From JADKFD01 sp050250665 (GTDB taxonomy: Bacteria; Pseudomonadota; Gammaproteobacteria; Xanthomonadales; SZUA-5), in assembly GCA_050250665.1 (NCBI GenBank), contig JBFWOF010000016.1, positions 1 through 64,000 on the forward strand: DNA of 64,000 bases, in the 5' to 3' direction. Made by a program: the position numbers and the translations under genes. Shown here one piece after another: positions 25,925-34,000 of the stretch (the first letter of the stretch is position 1; each line of letters opens with the position of its first letter). Under the pieces are notes generated by a model, which searched no databases, was not told the origin of the DNA, and saw only the letters and a list, made by a program, of their open reading frames with translations.

Positions 25925-26181
25925 CCAGACGGCAGTGTGTTGATCCAAGTGGGCCACGTCAGACAGCCGAAAATTGAGCACGCCAAGCCAAAGATGTGCG
26001 ACAACACAGCAGCATCGCCGTCTAGGTGGATCACTGGCTGTGCTGCGTCGGGCATGGCCGCATCAAGCGGCGTGTTTTTAAGACCGGATACAGCTATCGG
26101 TGTCTGCAAGTGTATTTTGATACCGATGCCACTGCAGAATGGCTGGCCAACGGCCAACAGGACGCAAAAGTGGTTCGAGGC

Positions 26182-26661
26182 CTAGCGCAAAGGTGCCGGC
26201 GCAATCTTCTCTACCTGGACCCGTAGTTCGTTAGTGGCAACCACGCCGGTCAAACTGACGCGCTCCCCGCTGCTGACTCCGGCCGTACCGGTGGGCAACA
26301 TCAGCGGATAGCTGGTTTTGCCCACCAAGAGTTGTGGGTCAGGGGTTAGTTGCAGCATGCCTTCCAGGTCAATACGCGCCTCTTTTGGGGTAAACCCGTT
26401 GTTGCGGATGACTTCGCGAATCTGCGCGACTGACAACAACGAACCTGCTGACGCCGTCAGCTCCGCATAGCCATCGTTGAGGCTCACCTTGACCGACGTG
26501 ACGCCCGGCAGCTTTCCCAATCCTTTTTCGATGCCGTAGGCGCATGGGGCGCAGTCCATACCGAAAATGGTTTGGCGGGCGTGGATCAGTCCTTGGGCAA
26601 GAACGGCAGGCGGCGCCGCCAGGAGCGCGACGATAAATAACGATTTAAGTTGTGAACTCAT
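26182..26661 (-). CDS. Periplasmic HMA-domain protein (MerP-like)
   Basis: This 159-residue protein has a signal peptide (SLFIVALLAAPPAVLAQG) and an HMA ferredoxin-like domain whose metal loop is GMDCAPCAYGIEKGL. The later part (about 95-159, PDPQLLVGKTSYPL onwards) is a second beta-rich domain not found in plain MerP. It is the last gene of the MerR-led operon and could bind the metal taken from or handed to the membrane proteins upstream. Confidence 0.75.
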   Translation of the reverse strand: MSSQLKSLFIVALLAAPPAVLAQGLIHARQTIFGMDCAPCAYGIEKGLGKLPGVTSVKVSLNDGYAELTASAGSLLSVAQIREVIRNNGFTPKEARIDLEGMLQLTPDPQLLVGKTSYPLMLPTGTAGVSSGERVSLTGVVATNELRVQVEKIAPAPLR

Positions 26662-26674
26662 GGCAGATCTCCAA

Positions 26675-27517
26675 TCAGAACCAATAGGTAAACACGAGCT
26701 TCGCTCGGTACTTGGTATTCGGTTGCACTCCGTTGAGCTGCTCTTCGAGGGGCAGCAATACTCCGGCGGACACTCCCCACTGGCCGAACAACCCTAGAAT
26801 AGAAGGCCCCGCAAGCAGGCGTTTGCCGCCGGAGTTTGTCAGCGTGGCACCGTTCAGTCGGTCGCGTCCGGCATGCTCTGCCACGGCTTCAACGAACAGG
26901 CGCCAGTCAGGCTTGGGGTAATCGCCGCGAAACGCCGGTGGGCGCCAGCCGAAAACCGCCGTGGCGTAGGTGAGGCCACCTTGCTCAACGTGGTCCTGGC
27001 CCACATCGCGCTGAACACCGCCGCCCAGCCACCAGTAGGTCGTACGCGACGCGAATCCGGTCACGACCGCCGCATGCAGCGTCGGTCCGACTTCCATTCC
27101 CGTGCGACCGAGTTCCGCTCCGTCGGCGACGCTTAAGAGCAGGCTGCTTTCACGCCGCCGACCAATGGCCGGCGCCACCCGATGAAAACGCCACAGCATC
27201 GAGACCTCGGTCGCATCCATGGCGCCCATCATCGCCCCAGCGCGCGTGTTGGCCACGTTCGGTAGCGGATCACGACGGCCAATCGGCGCTGTCAGTGTGA
27301 GCTGTAGATCCTCAGTGATGCCATAGCCCAGCATCTCGCGAGCACGCCAAGCCTTGCCTGCATCGTTGGCCGCACGCATCAGGCCGGTGTCGCTGCTCCA
27401 CTGGCCTTGGCCCAAGGTCGGCGTCGCCAGCCCGAAAAGTGGGCCGTGGCCCTCGGCGTTGACTGGGCGCGGCGCGATGAGCAGTGCTGCGAGCACAATG
27501 ATGGAGACCGATTTCAT
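26675..27517 (-). CDS. Outer membrane beta-barrel protein of the mer-like operon
   Basis: The 280-residue protein has a signal peptide (MKSVSIIVLAALLIAPRPVNA) and alternating hydrophobic strands ending in an aromatic residue (KYRAKLVFTYWF), the usual C-terminal signal of outer membrane barrels. It begins GHGPLFGLATPTLGQGQWS, typical of a family of putative transporters found with metal operons. It may let metal cross the outer membrane. Its start overlaps the MerT-like gene by 4 bp; the longer frame upstream is discarded. Confidence 0.7.
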   Translation of the reverse strand: MKSVSIIVLAALLIAPRPVNAEGHGPLFGLATPTLGQGQWSSDTGLMRAANDAGKAWRAREMLGYGITEDLQLTLTAPIGRRDPLPNVANTRAGAMMGAMDATEVSMLWRFHRVAPAIGRRRESSLLLSVADGAELGRTGMEVGPTLHAAVVTGFASRTTYWWLGGGVQRDVGQDHVEQGGLTYATAVFGWRPPAFRGDYPKPDWRLFVEAVAEHAGRDRLNGATLTNSGGKRLLAGPSILGLFGQWGVSAGVLLPLEEQLNGVQPNTKYRAKLVFTYWF

Positions 27518-27921
27518 CGGCCTAAGCTCCGAGTAGCGCGCGTTGCAGCGGCAACCAGAGGTAGGCCACAAAAAATCGCCAGCCCCCAAGTTAGGGCCGA
27601 GCCCCACCAGACCCGCTGTGACCAACGGTCTGCCCGGGCACAGGCTTTCGCCAGCGCCGGTTCGCGAGGGCACTGACGACCAGGTCGGTAGAGCGACCAA
27701 CCGGCCACCGCCAGCACCGCCGCGGAACCGGCAAAAGTCCAGGCCTTGTAGTGGCTCAGGGTCACCAGCCACGGTGCACCCGAGGTCATGGCTGCGACCA
27801 CACTCCCAAACCCGAGCGCAACCAGCAGCAAGGGCAAGGCGCAGCACATCAGGGTGCCCAGCGAGAACATCAGGGCCAAGGTGCTCAGCCCCTGCTTTTG
27901 CCGCGATGACGGTATCAACAT
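27514..27921 (-). CDS. MerT-like membrane transport protein
   Basis: This 135-residue protein has three to four hydrophobic helices. The first contains a vicinal cysteine pair (LGTLMCCALPLLLVALGFG), the hallmark of MerT-type metal uptake proteins. Another Cys lies in RPGRQCPREP and one in AIFCGLPL. The start at 27921 (MLIPSSRQKQG) avoids a non-membrane extension. Transport of Hg(II) is the family role, but with no merA here the metal or its fate may differ. Confidence 0.7.
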   Translation of the reverse strand: MLIPSSRQKQGLSTLALMFSLGTLMCCALPLLLVALGFGSVVAAMTSGAPWLVTLSHYKAWTFAGSAAVLAVAGWSLYRPGRQCPREPALAKACARADRWSQRVWWGSALTWGLAIFCGLPLVAAATRATRSLGR

Positions 27922-27932
27922 GGGAGAAACCT

Positions 27933-28694
27933 TCAGGAAAGAAAGTGGGACGATCTGCTGTGGGCGTTCCGCGGGCAGGCGGCGCAGGCGGCTTGACCGG
28001 CGCGGGGCCAACTATTCCAGACGGCTGCGATCAGAAGCGTCGTGGCACCCAGGGTCGTTGCAACCACATTGCCCGCCACGAACTGCCCCAGCCACAACAC
28101 CAGTGCGCCCAGCGCGCCGAGCGCCAATGGCCCATACCCCCATCGCGATCGCGCACGCCATGCCAGTGACCCGAGAGCCAACAGCAATGCCACTGCCGCC
28201 AACGGCGCCAACGTGTTGCGCTCCAGCAGAAAACCCAATCCCAGCGCTCCAAATGCACCGGCGTACCCGGCAAAGCACACCGGGCATAGGCCGACCGGAA
28301 TCGTCGCAACACTGAGGCTGGGCACGACCGCCAACACGCGCCGATAGCCGGTGCCGTGCGCTTTGACTGCCGGCGGCCGCGTCGCGCTCGCGGTTCTGGC
28401 AAGGGCCCGCACCAGCAAGGCTACCGGCGGCACACCGCCCTGCGTGGTGCCTTCGAAGTAAATCCGACAACCGCGGCCCGAGGCCACCGCTGCATCAGGA
28501 TCGATATCCCGGCCGTTCACCAAGATGGTCGGCGATGGCTGCTCGCGAAATTCATTGGGCGCAGCGGGGTCAGTGGTATCCCATTCCAGCCAGCTTGGCG
28601 TCAGGTCGAGCTCGGTGAACGCTGCAGCCAGATTCACGCGAGCCCGCGCCACGTTCGGGCAGCTCGGGTCGTAAATGAAGTCGACACTGGCCAT
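27933..28694 (-). CDS. Thioredoxin-like domain fused to MerC-like membrane domain
   Basis: This 253-residue protein has residues 1-80 as a small thioredoxin-like fold (DFIYDPSCPNVARARVNL, QPSPTILVNGRDI with a cis-Pro-like turn), but with SCPN in place of CxxC. A linker leads to four membrane helices, with a Cys pair in VGLCPVCFAGYAGAFGALG as in MerC. A Cys-rich end follows (GQAACAACPRNAHS). The fusion suggests reduction or capture of a metal or metalloid at the membrane face. It lies between merR and the merT-like gene. Confidence 0.65.
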   Translation of the reverse strand: MASVDFIYDPSCPNVARARVNLAAAFTELDLTPSWLEWDTTDPAAPNEFREQPSPTILVNGRDIDPDAAVASGRGCRIYFEGTTQGGVPPVALLVRALARTASATRPPAVKAHGTGYRRVLAVVPSLSVATIPVGLCPVCFAGYAGAFGALGLGFLLERNTLAPLAAVALLLALGSLAWRARSRWGYGPLALGALGALVLWLGQFVAGNVVATTLGATTLLIAAVWNSWPRAGQAACAACPRNAHSRSSHFLS

Positions 28695-28697
28695 GTC

Positions 28698-29102
28698 TTA
28701 CTCGCTTGGGTCCAAGTGGTACAGGATCGGACACTCGGACACGGGCCCACTGCTTTGGCACGCTTCGACCAGCGCTCGCAACGCCCGGCGCATTCGTTGC
28801 AGATCGCGGATACGCTCCTCGATATCGGCTATCTTGGCCTGCGCATGGCCTCGCACGTCGGCACAGGTCACTTGTTGGCTGACTCGCAGTTCAAGCAGTT
28901 CGCGGGTTTCTTTCAGCGAAAACCCCAGGCGCTTGGCACGCTGGATGAACCGTAGCCGCGCCACAGTCTCCGGCGGATAGTTGCGGAAGCCGAATCCTCG
29001 GCGCGGGGACTGTGGGATCAGGCCTTCGCGGATATAAAAACGGACGGTCTCGACACCAACCCCGGCTTGCTGAGCGACTTTGCCTATGGTGAGTGCTGAC
29101 AT
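28698..29102 (-). CDS. merR: Mercury-type MerR regulator
   Basis: The 134-residue regulator has the HTH IGKVAQQAGVGVETVRFY. Three cysteines at residues 80, 115 and 124 keep the exact spacing of MerR's mercury ligands (35 and 9 residues). This distinguishes it from CueR and ZntR types. It is encoded in the same direction as the operon it leads, unlike the divergent merR of Tn501. A strong MerR-type promoter is at 29132-29163. Confidence 0.85.
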   Translation of the reverse strand: MSALTIGKVAQQAGVGVETVRFYIREGLIPQSPRRGFGFRNYPPETVARLRFIQRAKRLGFSLKETRELLELRVSQQVTCADVRGHAQAKIADIEERIRDLQRMRRALRALVEACQSSGPVSECPILYHLDPSE

Positions 29103-29131
29103 TGCGGTTGAGGGAGTAGGGGACGAGCCTC

Positions 29132-29163
29132 ATCATGCACCCCGTACCCTACTACGGGGTCAA
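29132..29163 (-). promoter_or_regulatory. mer-type promoter/operator
   Basis: On the minus strand TTGACC (29163-29158) is the -35 box. The perfect dyad CCCCGTA/TACGGGG (29140-29159) sits within the spacer, and CATGAT (29137-29132) is the -10, giving a 20-bp spacer. This is the classic MerR layout, 30 bp before merR. The operon is thus probably silent without metal and activated by MerR. Confidence 0.8.
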
Positions 29164-29224
29164 GCGCTTATCTCGGCTTTGCCGAGAGCCTGACCTCACG
29201 CGCCCATTTCACTGACCGTGGGGA

Positions 29225-29260
29225 CCTAGCGTGCGCTATTTCCCGTATTCTGAGCCCCCC
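29225..29260 (-). repeat. Tn3-family inverted-repeat-like sequence
   Basis: On the minus strand it reads GGGGGG, then CTCAGAATACGGGAAATA, then GCGCACGCTAGG. It matches the Tn21-type 38-bp repeat except for a 2-bp shorter spacer after the G tip and a few changes. The tip faces right, so the mer-like operon to the left would be inside the element. No transposase is present. Confidence 0.6.
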
Positions 29261-29324
29261 TGAGTGCCGCACCTACGCGCCAGATACTCGAACGCGAATG
29301 CCAGATACCAGGGTGTCACGGCAG

Positions 29325-30638
29325 CTATTGCGCAATCCCGGCCTCGCTCGAACGTGTCACCACGACCGGCGCAAAGCCGCCGCCCGGGGTGCGGAAATTT
29401 GTGGTTTGACCCTGGTACATGCGGGCGACCAGCATCAGCAACTCGCCGCAATAGGTGTAGCAGCGCAGATCGTACTTGAACGACTCTGCGCCTGCGCTCG
29501 CACGGGTGCCGGGTTGGACTATTTCCTGGGCCACGTAGTCGCCATCGCTCAGCGCTCCCCAAACCTTGTGCGTGATCTTGTCTCCGCGATAGCTGGCCTT
29601 GCTGCCGTATCCGCGGGCGGGCTTGAAGAACCAGCGTCGGCGCTCTGCCCATAGCGCGGCCCGATTGGCGTCGCTGAGCCACACCGTCGGCGGCACGACG
29701 TCGATGAGGGTGGCTGCGGCATTCTCGTCCAAGCCGCACGCCGCGAGAAAGGCGGGATCGGTCATGCGCATCAGGTTGCGCTTGTCCGCGTACAGCGCGT
29801 GCGCGCGTGGATGTGGCGACAAAGCAACGGCGCGTTCGAGATAGGCATCGCGCAGAGTCTGGTGCTCGGAATTGGCCAGACCAAAGTCGGTGATCCGGTT
29901 GTAGATCAGATCGATCGGACGTTCGCCGAGATACAGCTTGTTGCCGCGCCTGAGTAGTGCCGCAGGATCGGCGATGTCGCAGGCGATGCCGTGACGGCGC
30001 AACAAGGCTTGGTAGAGCAGAAATTCCGGATAGAGATACTGGTGCGCGGGCGCATCGTCGAGGATGGCGACCGTGGTCAGGGGCTGCCCCGACGATTGTA
30101 GGCGCCATTCGTCGCGCAGCGCGGCGATGGCATGATCTTCGACCTTGTGAGGATCGGTGCTGAGCTGGAATTCCTGCGGTAGACAGGTCTTGAGTGCTTG
30201 AGCCTGCAACAGGCACAGCAGCAGGCCGCCGGGGTTGGTGTTGATCTCGATCAGTTTGGGCCCAGCTGCCCCGAGGTGAAAGTCAAAGCCCAGCACGCCG
30301 CCGGGCGAGCCCGGGTCAAACTGAACGGCCTCGCTAGCGCCCTTAAGAACGACGTTGCGGTAGTGCTCGGATTTCACCAGCGTTTCGACCGCAAGCACCG
30401 CCGCAGCCATTTGCGCGCGCATCGGCACCGCCACATACACCGGAAGCGCGGCGAACAGGTGTGGGTGCGACTGTGCCAGAGAGATATCCAACCCGGACGC
30501 CAGCAATCGCGCTTCTAGTTCGGCGTGAAATCCACTCAAGGACAGCGCCGGGCAATAGCAGTGCTGATTGAGATCCTCCGAGTCCATGCGAGCACAATAT
30601 GAATCGCATGCCGTGGCCGGCTCGAGATCCGAATTCAT
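29325..30638 (-). CDS. ATP-grasp-like protein, glutathionylspermidine-synthase-like layout
   Basis: The 437-residue protein shows parts of the ATP-grasp fold in an unusual order. An N-terminal segment GPKLIEINTNPGG (about 126-138) resembles the substrate/metal strand of glutathionylspermidine-synthase-type enzymes. Later come WFFKPARGYGSKASYRG (nucleotide lysine and Gly loop), YVAQEIVQPG, and DLRCYTYCGELLMLVARM with TPGGGFAPVVV at the end. It probably ligates an amine or amino acid using ATP; the substrate is unknown. Its first 17 residues may not be translated, since a second ATG lies at 30587. Confidence 0.6.
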   Translation of the reverse strand: MNSDLEPATACDSYCARMDSEDLNQHCYCPALSLSGFHAELEARLLASGLDISLAQSHPHLFAALPVYVAVPMRAQMAAAVLAVETLVKSEHYRNVVLKGASEAVQFDPGSPGGVLGFDFHLGAAGPKLIEINTNPGGLLLCLLQAQALKTCLPQEFQLSTDPHKVEDHAIAALRDEWRLQSSGQPLTTVAILDDAPAHQYLYPEFLLYQALLRRHGIACDIADPAALLRRGNKLYLGERPIDLIYNRITDFGLANSEHQTLRDAYLERAVALSPHPRAHALYADKRNLMRMTDPAFLAACGLDENAAATLIDVVPPTVWLSDANRAALWAERRRWFFKPARGYGSKASYRGDKITHKVWGALSDGDYVAQEIVQPGTRASAGAESFKYDLRCYTYCGELLMLVARMYQGQTTNFRTPGGGFAPVVVTRSSEAGIAQ

Positions 30639-30675
30639 TGATTCGCTGCTCCCAAGACGTCGATGCAGTTCGCCA

Positions 30676-31152
30676 TCACTGCACTATTATTTCAGCTAGC
30701 GCTTGTTGCAAGCGCTGGCGCAGCCAGTGCAGTGAGATCGCTTGTACCACCAGCCATTGTGCCAAGGGACTGAGACCGATGCCGAAGATCGGATCCACCG
30801 GCATCAAGTCGCGATACGCCCAGCGGCCCAGCCATTGCGTACTGATCAACTCAATGGCGACCGTGGTCAGCAAACCGAAGGCGATGATCAAGACAGTGGC
30901 CCATCGGCGCCTCTGCAGGCACGGCACCAAGGCTGCGAACCGCAGTCCGGCAAGAGCACAGACGAACGCAATCAGCGCGTCGCCGAGCGTGCAATGCAGC
31001 GCTGCTACGACGCCGGCTTCGGCGCCGCGTTTGACCCAAAGCGTGTAAAGCGGCGCATGCGCGACTTCCCATAGGGCGAAAATCGGCAAGGTGACCAGCG
31101 CGTACAACAGCGCAAACCGCAACGAGATGAAGATACGCTGGGAGTGGGTCAC
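30676..31152 (-). CDS. Four-helix membrane protein of unknown function
   Basis: The 158-residue protein has four membrane segments: LRFALLYALVTLPIFALW, TLGDALIAFVCALAGLRF, TVLIIAFGLLTTVAIELI and SPLAQWLVVQAISLHWL. Conserved-looking polar spots (AALHCTLGDA, ISTQWLGRWAYRDLMP, GIGLSPLAQW) suggest a specific family, but I cannot name its function. It starts at GTG 31152. It lies 37 bp upstream of the ATP-grasp gene on the same strand and may be its partner. Confidence 0.6.
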   Translation of the reverse strand: MTHSQRIFISLRFALLYALVTLPIFALWEVAHAPLYTLWVKRGAEAGVVAALHCTLGDALIAFVCALAGLRFAALVPCLQRRRWATVLIIAFGLLTTVAIELISTQWLGRWAYRDLMPVDPIFGIGLSPLAQWLVVQAISLHWLRQRLQQALAEIIVQ

Positions 31153-31542
31153 GGTTTGCGCTCAACTACCGAAGCATGGGGGCGGGCAGCCTATCTCAAA
31201 CCGCCACTACCTTGGGATTGTTCATCGGCATCGCGGCGCTTCCGCGACATCGGCTAAGCGGCGATACTGATAGCTGGCGCCAGTGCGACCAGCAACGTGG
31301 TCACGGCGAGTGCCGGTAACAGCATGTGCAGACGGCGGGAAACCCAGGTTTGCTTGGTCATGGCAATCTTCTACTGGCTCACCGAAAGCGCGGTGGAACG
31401 CGAAGCAGGTTTCAAATTCAGGCCGTTGCGGCCCGTTCCATTGGCTTTGCGTGCATCCGGGTTGATAAACTCTCTGGAGCCGGTCCAGAAACCGCCGTCG
31501 CGTTGCAGACCGTAGTAACGGGAGCATTACGACCTTGAACAG
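31153..31542. other. 390-bp gap before the pbr locus
   Basis: No known gene is visible. The only plausible coding part is a 35-codon minus-strand frame at 31254-31361 (listed separately). Plus-strand frames of about 60-70 codons overlap it and look like shadows. Confidence 0.4.
31254..31361 (-). CDS. Possible 35-residue membrane or signal peptide
   Basis: The frame reads MTKQTWVSRRLHM followed by LLPALAVTTLLVALAPA and ISIAA, a basic start plus one hydrophobic helix, like a signal peptide without a mature part or a small membrane protein. An AGAAG sequence stands a few bases before the ATG. It could be real or a relic of an exported protein gene. Confidence 0.3.
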   Translation of the reverse strand: MTKQTWVSRRLHMLLPALAVTTLLVALAPAISIAA

Positions 31543-31956
31543 TCAACGAGTCTGCGGCGCAAGCGGCTGGCGCAGCGCATCGAGGATCGTGCACACACCG
31601 CGCTGGCCGCCGCCGCAGGAGTTGATGGTGCGCTCCAGTTCGACGGCCATGCGTTTCAGGTCGTTGATCCGCAAACGAATATCTTCTAAATGCTGCCGCG
31701 CGATCTGATCCACCTCGCCGCATGACATCACGGGGTCCTTGGCCAGTCGCAGCAGGCTGCGGATCTCGTCGAGGCTAAAACCCAACTCGCGCCCGCGGGC
31801 GACGAATCGCAGACGTTCGACGTCGGCGTCGCCGTATTGGCGGTAGCGGCCGGGCGTGCGGGCTGGCGGAGGCAACAGGCCTACGCGCTCGTAATAGCGG
31901 ATAGTTTCCAGATGGCAACCGCTGGCCGCCGCTGCGTCACTGATTTTCATTCGCAT
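31543..31956 (-). CDS. pbrR: PbrR/CadR-type MerR-family regulator
   Basis: The 137-residue protein has the HTH ISDAAAASGCHLETIRYY and the dimer helix. Metal cysteines are at 79, 114 and 122 (VMSCGEVDQ, INSCGGGQRGVCTIL), spacings of 35 and 8, as in the divalent-metal group (PbrR, CadR, ZntR). It is divergent from pbrT, and its start codon lies only a few bases from the -35 box of the pbrT promoter, so it probably represses itself while activating pbrT. Pb(II) is inferred from the partner gene. Confidence 0.8.
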   Translation of the reverse strand: MRMKISDAAAASGCHLETIRYYERVGLLPPPARTPGRYRQYGDADVERLRFVARGRELGFSLDEIRSLLRLAKDPVMSCGEVDQIARQHLEDIRLRINDLKRMAVELERTINSCGGGQRGVCTILDALRQPLAPQTR

Positions 31957-31959
31957 CTC

Positions 31960-31990
31960 TTGACTCTGTAGTCGCTACGGACTTTACGAT
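31960..31990 (+). promoter_or_regulatory. PbrR-controlled promoter of pbrT
   Basis: TTGACT (31960-31965) and TACGAT (31985-31990) are separated by exactly 19 bp. The dyad CTGTAG/CTACGG (31966-31980) occupies the spacer. This is a textbook MerR-family promoter, in the gap between pbrR and pbrT. Confidence 0.85.
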
Positions 31991-32034
31991 ACTCTCCGGT
32001 ATGACTCCAAGTCCGATTCGGTCAAGGTCCGTGC

Positions 32035-33990
32035 GTGTTATTGAACTCTCCCTTTCGCAAACTCACTGCCGTGCTCCTCTTGACATGGCTTGCCATGGGC
32101 TCAGCGTGGGCAGGCGACGCTCAATCCGAGGCCCGACAAGCTTGGCAACTGCTGGACTACATCGCTGTGGATTACGCTGGTTCGGTGCTGAACGGAAAGG
32201 TCATTGAGCCGGGCGAGTACGTCGAAATGCAAGAATTCGCCGCTACGGTCCGTGCCAGAGTGGCCGCGTTGCCGGCGCAGCCGGAGCAGCAGGCTTTGGT
32301 TGCATCTGCTGATCGATTGAACCACCAGATCGCCGAGCGCGATCTCTCCGACGAAGTGGCGAGGACTGCGCGCGCACTGGCCGATGAGTTGCTCAAGGCC
32401 TACGGTATTCTCGTCACCCCCAAAAAGCCGCCGGACGTTGCCGCTTCGGCGCACTTGTATGCCGAGCAGTGTGCTGCCTGCCACGGCCCCCAGGGTCATG
32501 GGAATGGCCCGGCTGCGACGGGGCTGACGCCCAGGCCGGCCGCCTTCGCCGATGCGCAGCGTGCCGCGCAGCGCAGCCCATTGGCACTGTATGAGGTGAT
32601 CTCACAAGGCGTGCCTGGGACAGCGATGGCGAGTTTCACCCGTTTGTCCGATGCGGACCGCTGGGCCCTTGCATTCTATGTTGGTGGCCTCGCCTACGGA
32701 CCCGACGTGCGAGCCCAAGGCGAAGCGTTGTGGGGCAAGAATCAAGAGTTCCGCAGTGTTCTCCCGACGCTGGAAGCGTTGTCGCGTTCGAGCGAAGCGG
32801 ATCTCGCTCGCTCGATTGATGCAGCAAAGGCCAAGGCAATCACGGCCTACTTGCGGGCGCGACCCGATGCTCTAGCGCCGGAGGAGAACGTTGCAACCGG
32901 CTCGCTCGACATTGCGCGCCAGCGCTTGAACGACAGTCTGCGTGCTTTCCGCGCTGGAGATGTCGTCCAAGCCAAAGCATTGGCGCTGGCATCCTACTTG
33001 GATGGCGTCGAGCCCGTCGAACCGGCGCTCGCTGCGCGCGATCGCGAATTGATGCGACAGATCGAAGCAGCGATGGCACAGCTACGTTTCAACATCGACA
33101 AGCAGGTTTCGCCAGCGAACGTCGAAGAACAAGCCACTGCGATCATCCGCTTGCTCGATCTGGCGGAAGACTTGCTACTGAATACCTCGAGCAGCGCCAC
33201 CACCGCCTTCCTCGGCAGCTTCACCATCCTGCTCCGCGAAGGCCTGGAAGCGCTGTTGATAGTGATCGGCATGATCGCATTCCTGCGCAAGGCTGAGCGC
33301 CGAGAGGTGCTGCGCTATGTCCATGCTGGTTGGGTGGGTGCGTTGCTGGCCGGCACGGTGACCTGGGCGGTGGCCACGTACCTCGTTAGTTTCAGTGGCG
33401 CGAATCGTGAGGCCACCGAGGGTCTGTCGGCCTTGTTTGCCGCGGCTGTGCTGCTGAGTGTAGGCATCTGGATGCACCAGAAAAGCCTCGCCGGACGTTG
33501 GCAGCAATACCTGCAAGGGAAGATGTCGGCGGCATTGGCCCGCCGCTCTGCGTTGTTCTTGTTTCTGCTCGCATTTGTCGCCGTGTATCGCGAGGTGTTC
33601 GAGACGATTTTGTTTTTCATCGCCATGTGGAGCGAGCAAAACAGCGCTGCGATCGTTAGTGGCATGGTTGCCGGCAGTGCGGCGCTCGCATTCGTCGCGT
33701 TTTGGATGCTTCGGGTCAGCAAACGACTGCCGATCAGCCGGTTCTTTTCGATCAGTTCGATCCTAATTGCGGTGCTCGCCGTGGTCCTGGTGGGGAAAGG
33801 CATCGCCGCGTTGCAGGAAGCTGGATGGGTAGCACAGGCGCTGGTTGCCGCTCCGCGTATCGAATGGCTCGGTATTTATCCGTCGTGGCAATCGCTGCTT
33901 GTGCAGTTGGCGGTTGCCGTGACTGCCGTGATTGGTTTTCTTTTCAATGCTCGTACGTCACGCGTCTCGGCGAGGGCCTCCAAATCATGA
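32035..33990 (+). CDS. pbrT: PbrT: cytochrome c domain fused to FTR1-family permease
   Basis: The 651-residue protein has a signal sequence (LTAVLLLTWLAMGSAWAG), a helical periplasmic region, a cytochrome c domain with CAACHG (about residue 145), and a C-terminal FTR1-type permease with seven helices. Two REXXE motifs are present: REGLEALL and REVFETIL. This order is that of PbrT of the Cupriavidus lead operon, which takes up Pb(II). GTG 32035 is taken as start. It heads the rightward operon pbrT-CDF-like-lspA. Confidence 0.85.
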   Translation: MLLNSPFRKLTAVLLLTWLAMGSAWAGDAQSEARQAWQLLDYIAVDYAGSVLNGKVIEPGEYVEMQEFAATVRARVAALPAQPEQQALVASADRLNHQIAERDLSDEVARTARALADELLKAYGILVTPKKPPDVAASAHLYAEQCAACHGPQGHGNGPAATGLTPRPAAFADAQRAAQRSPLALYEVISQGVPGTAMASFTRLSDADRWALAFYVGGLAYGPDVRAQGEALWGKNQEFRSVLPTLEALSRSSEADLARSIDAAKAKAITAYLRARPDALAPEENVATGSLDIARQRLNDSLRAFRAGDVVQAKALALASYLDGVEPVEPALAARDRELMRQIEAAMAQLRFNIDKQVSPANVEEQATAIIRLLDLAEDLLLNTSSSATTAFLGSFTILLREGLEALLIVIGMIAFLRKAERREVLRYVHAGWVGALLAGTVTWAVATYLVSFSGANREATEGLSALFAAAVLLSVGIWMHQKSLAGRWQQYLQGKMSAALARRSALFLFLLAFVAVYREVFETILFFIAMWSEQNSAAIVSGMVAGSAALAFVAFWMLRVSKRLPISRFFSISSILIAVLAVVLVGKGIAALQEAGWVAQALVAAPRIEWLGIYPSWQSLLVQLAVAVTAVIGFLFNARTSRVSARASKS

Positions 33991-34000
33991 GGTTGATCCC

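Noticed and set aside
25684..26157. 157-codon minus-strand frame after the alpha/beta hydrolase
   Set aside because: Half of it lies antisense to the hydrolase and the rest has no family or ribosome-binding site.
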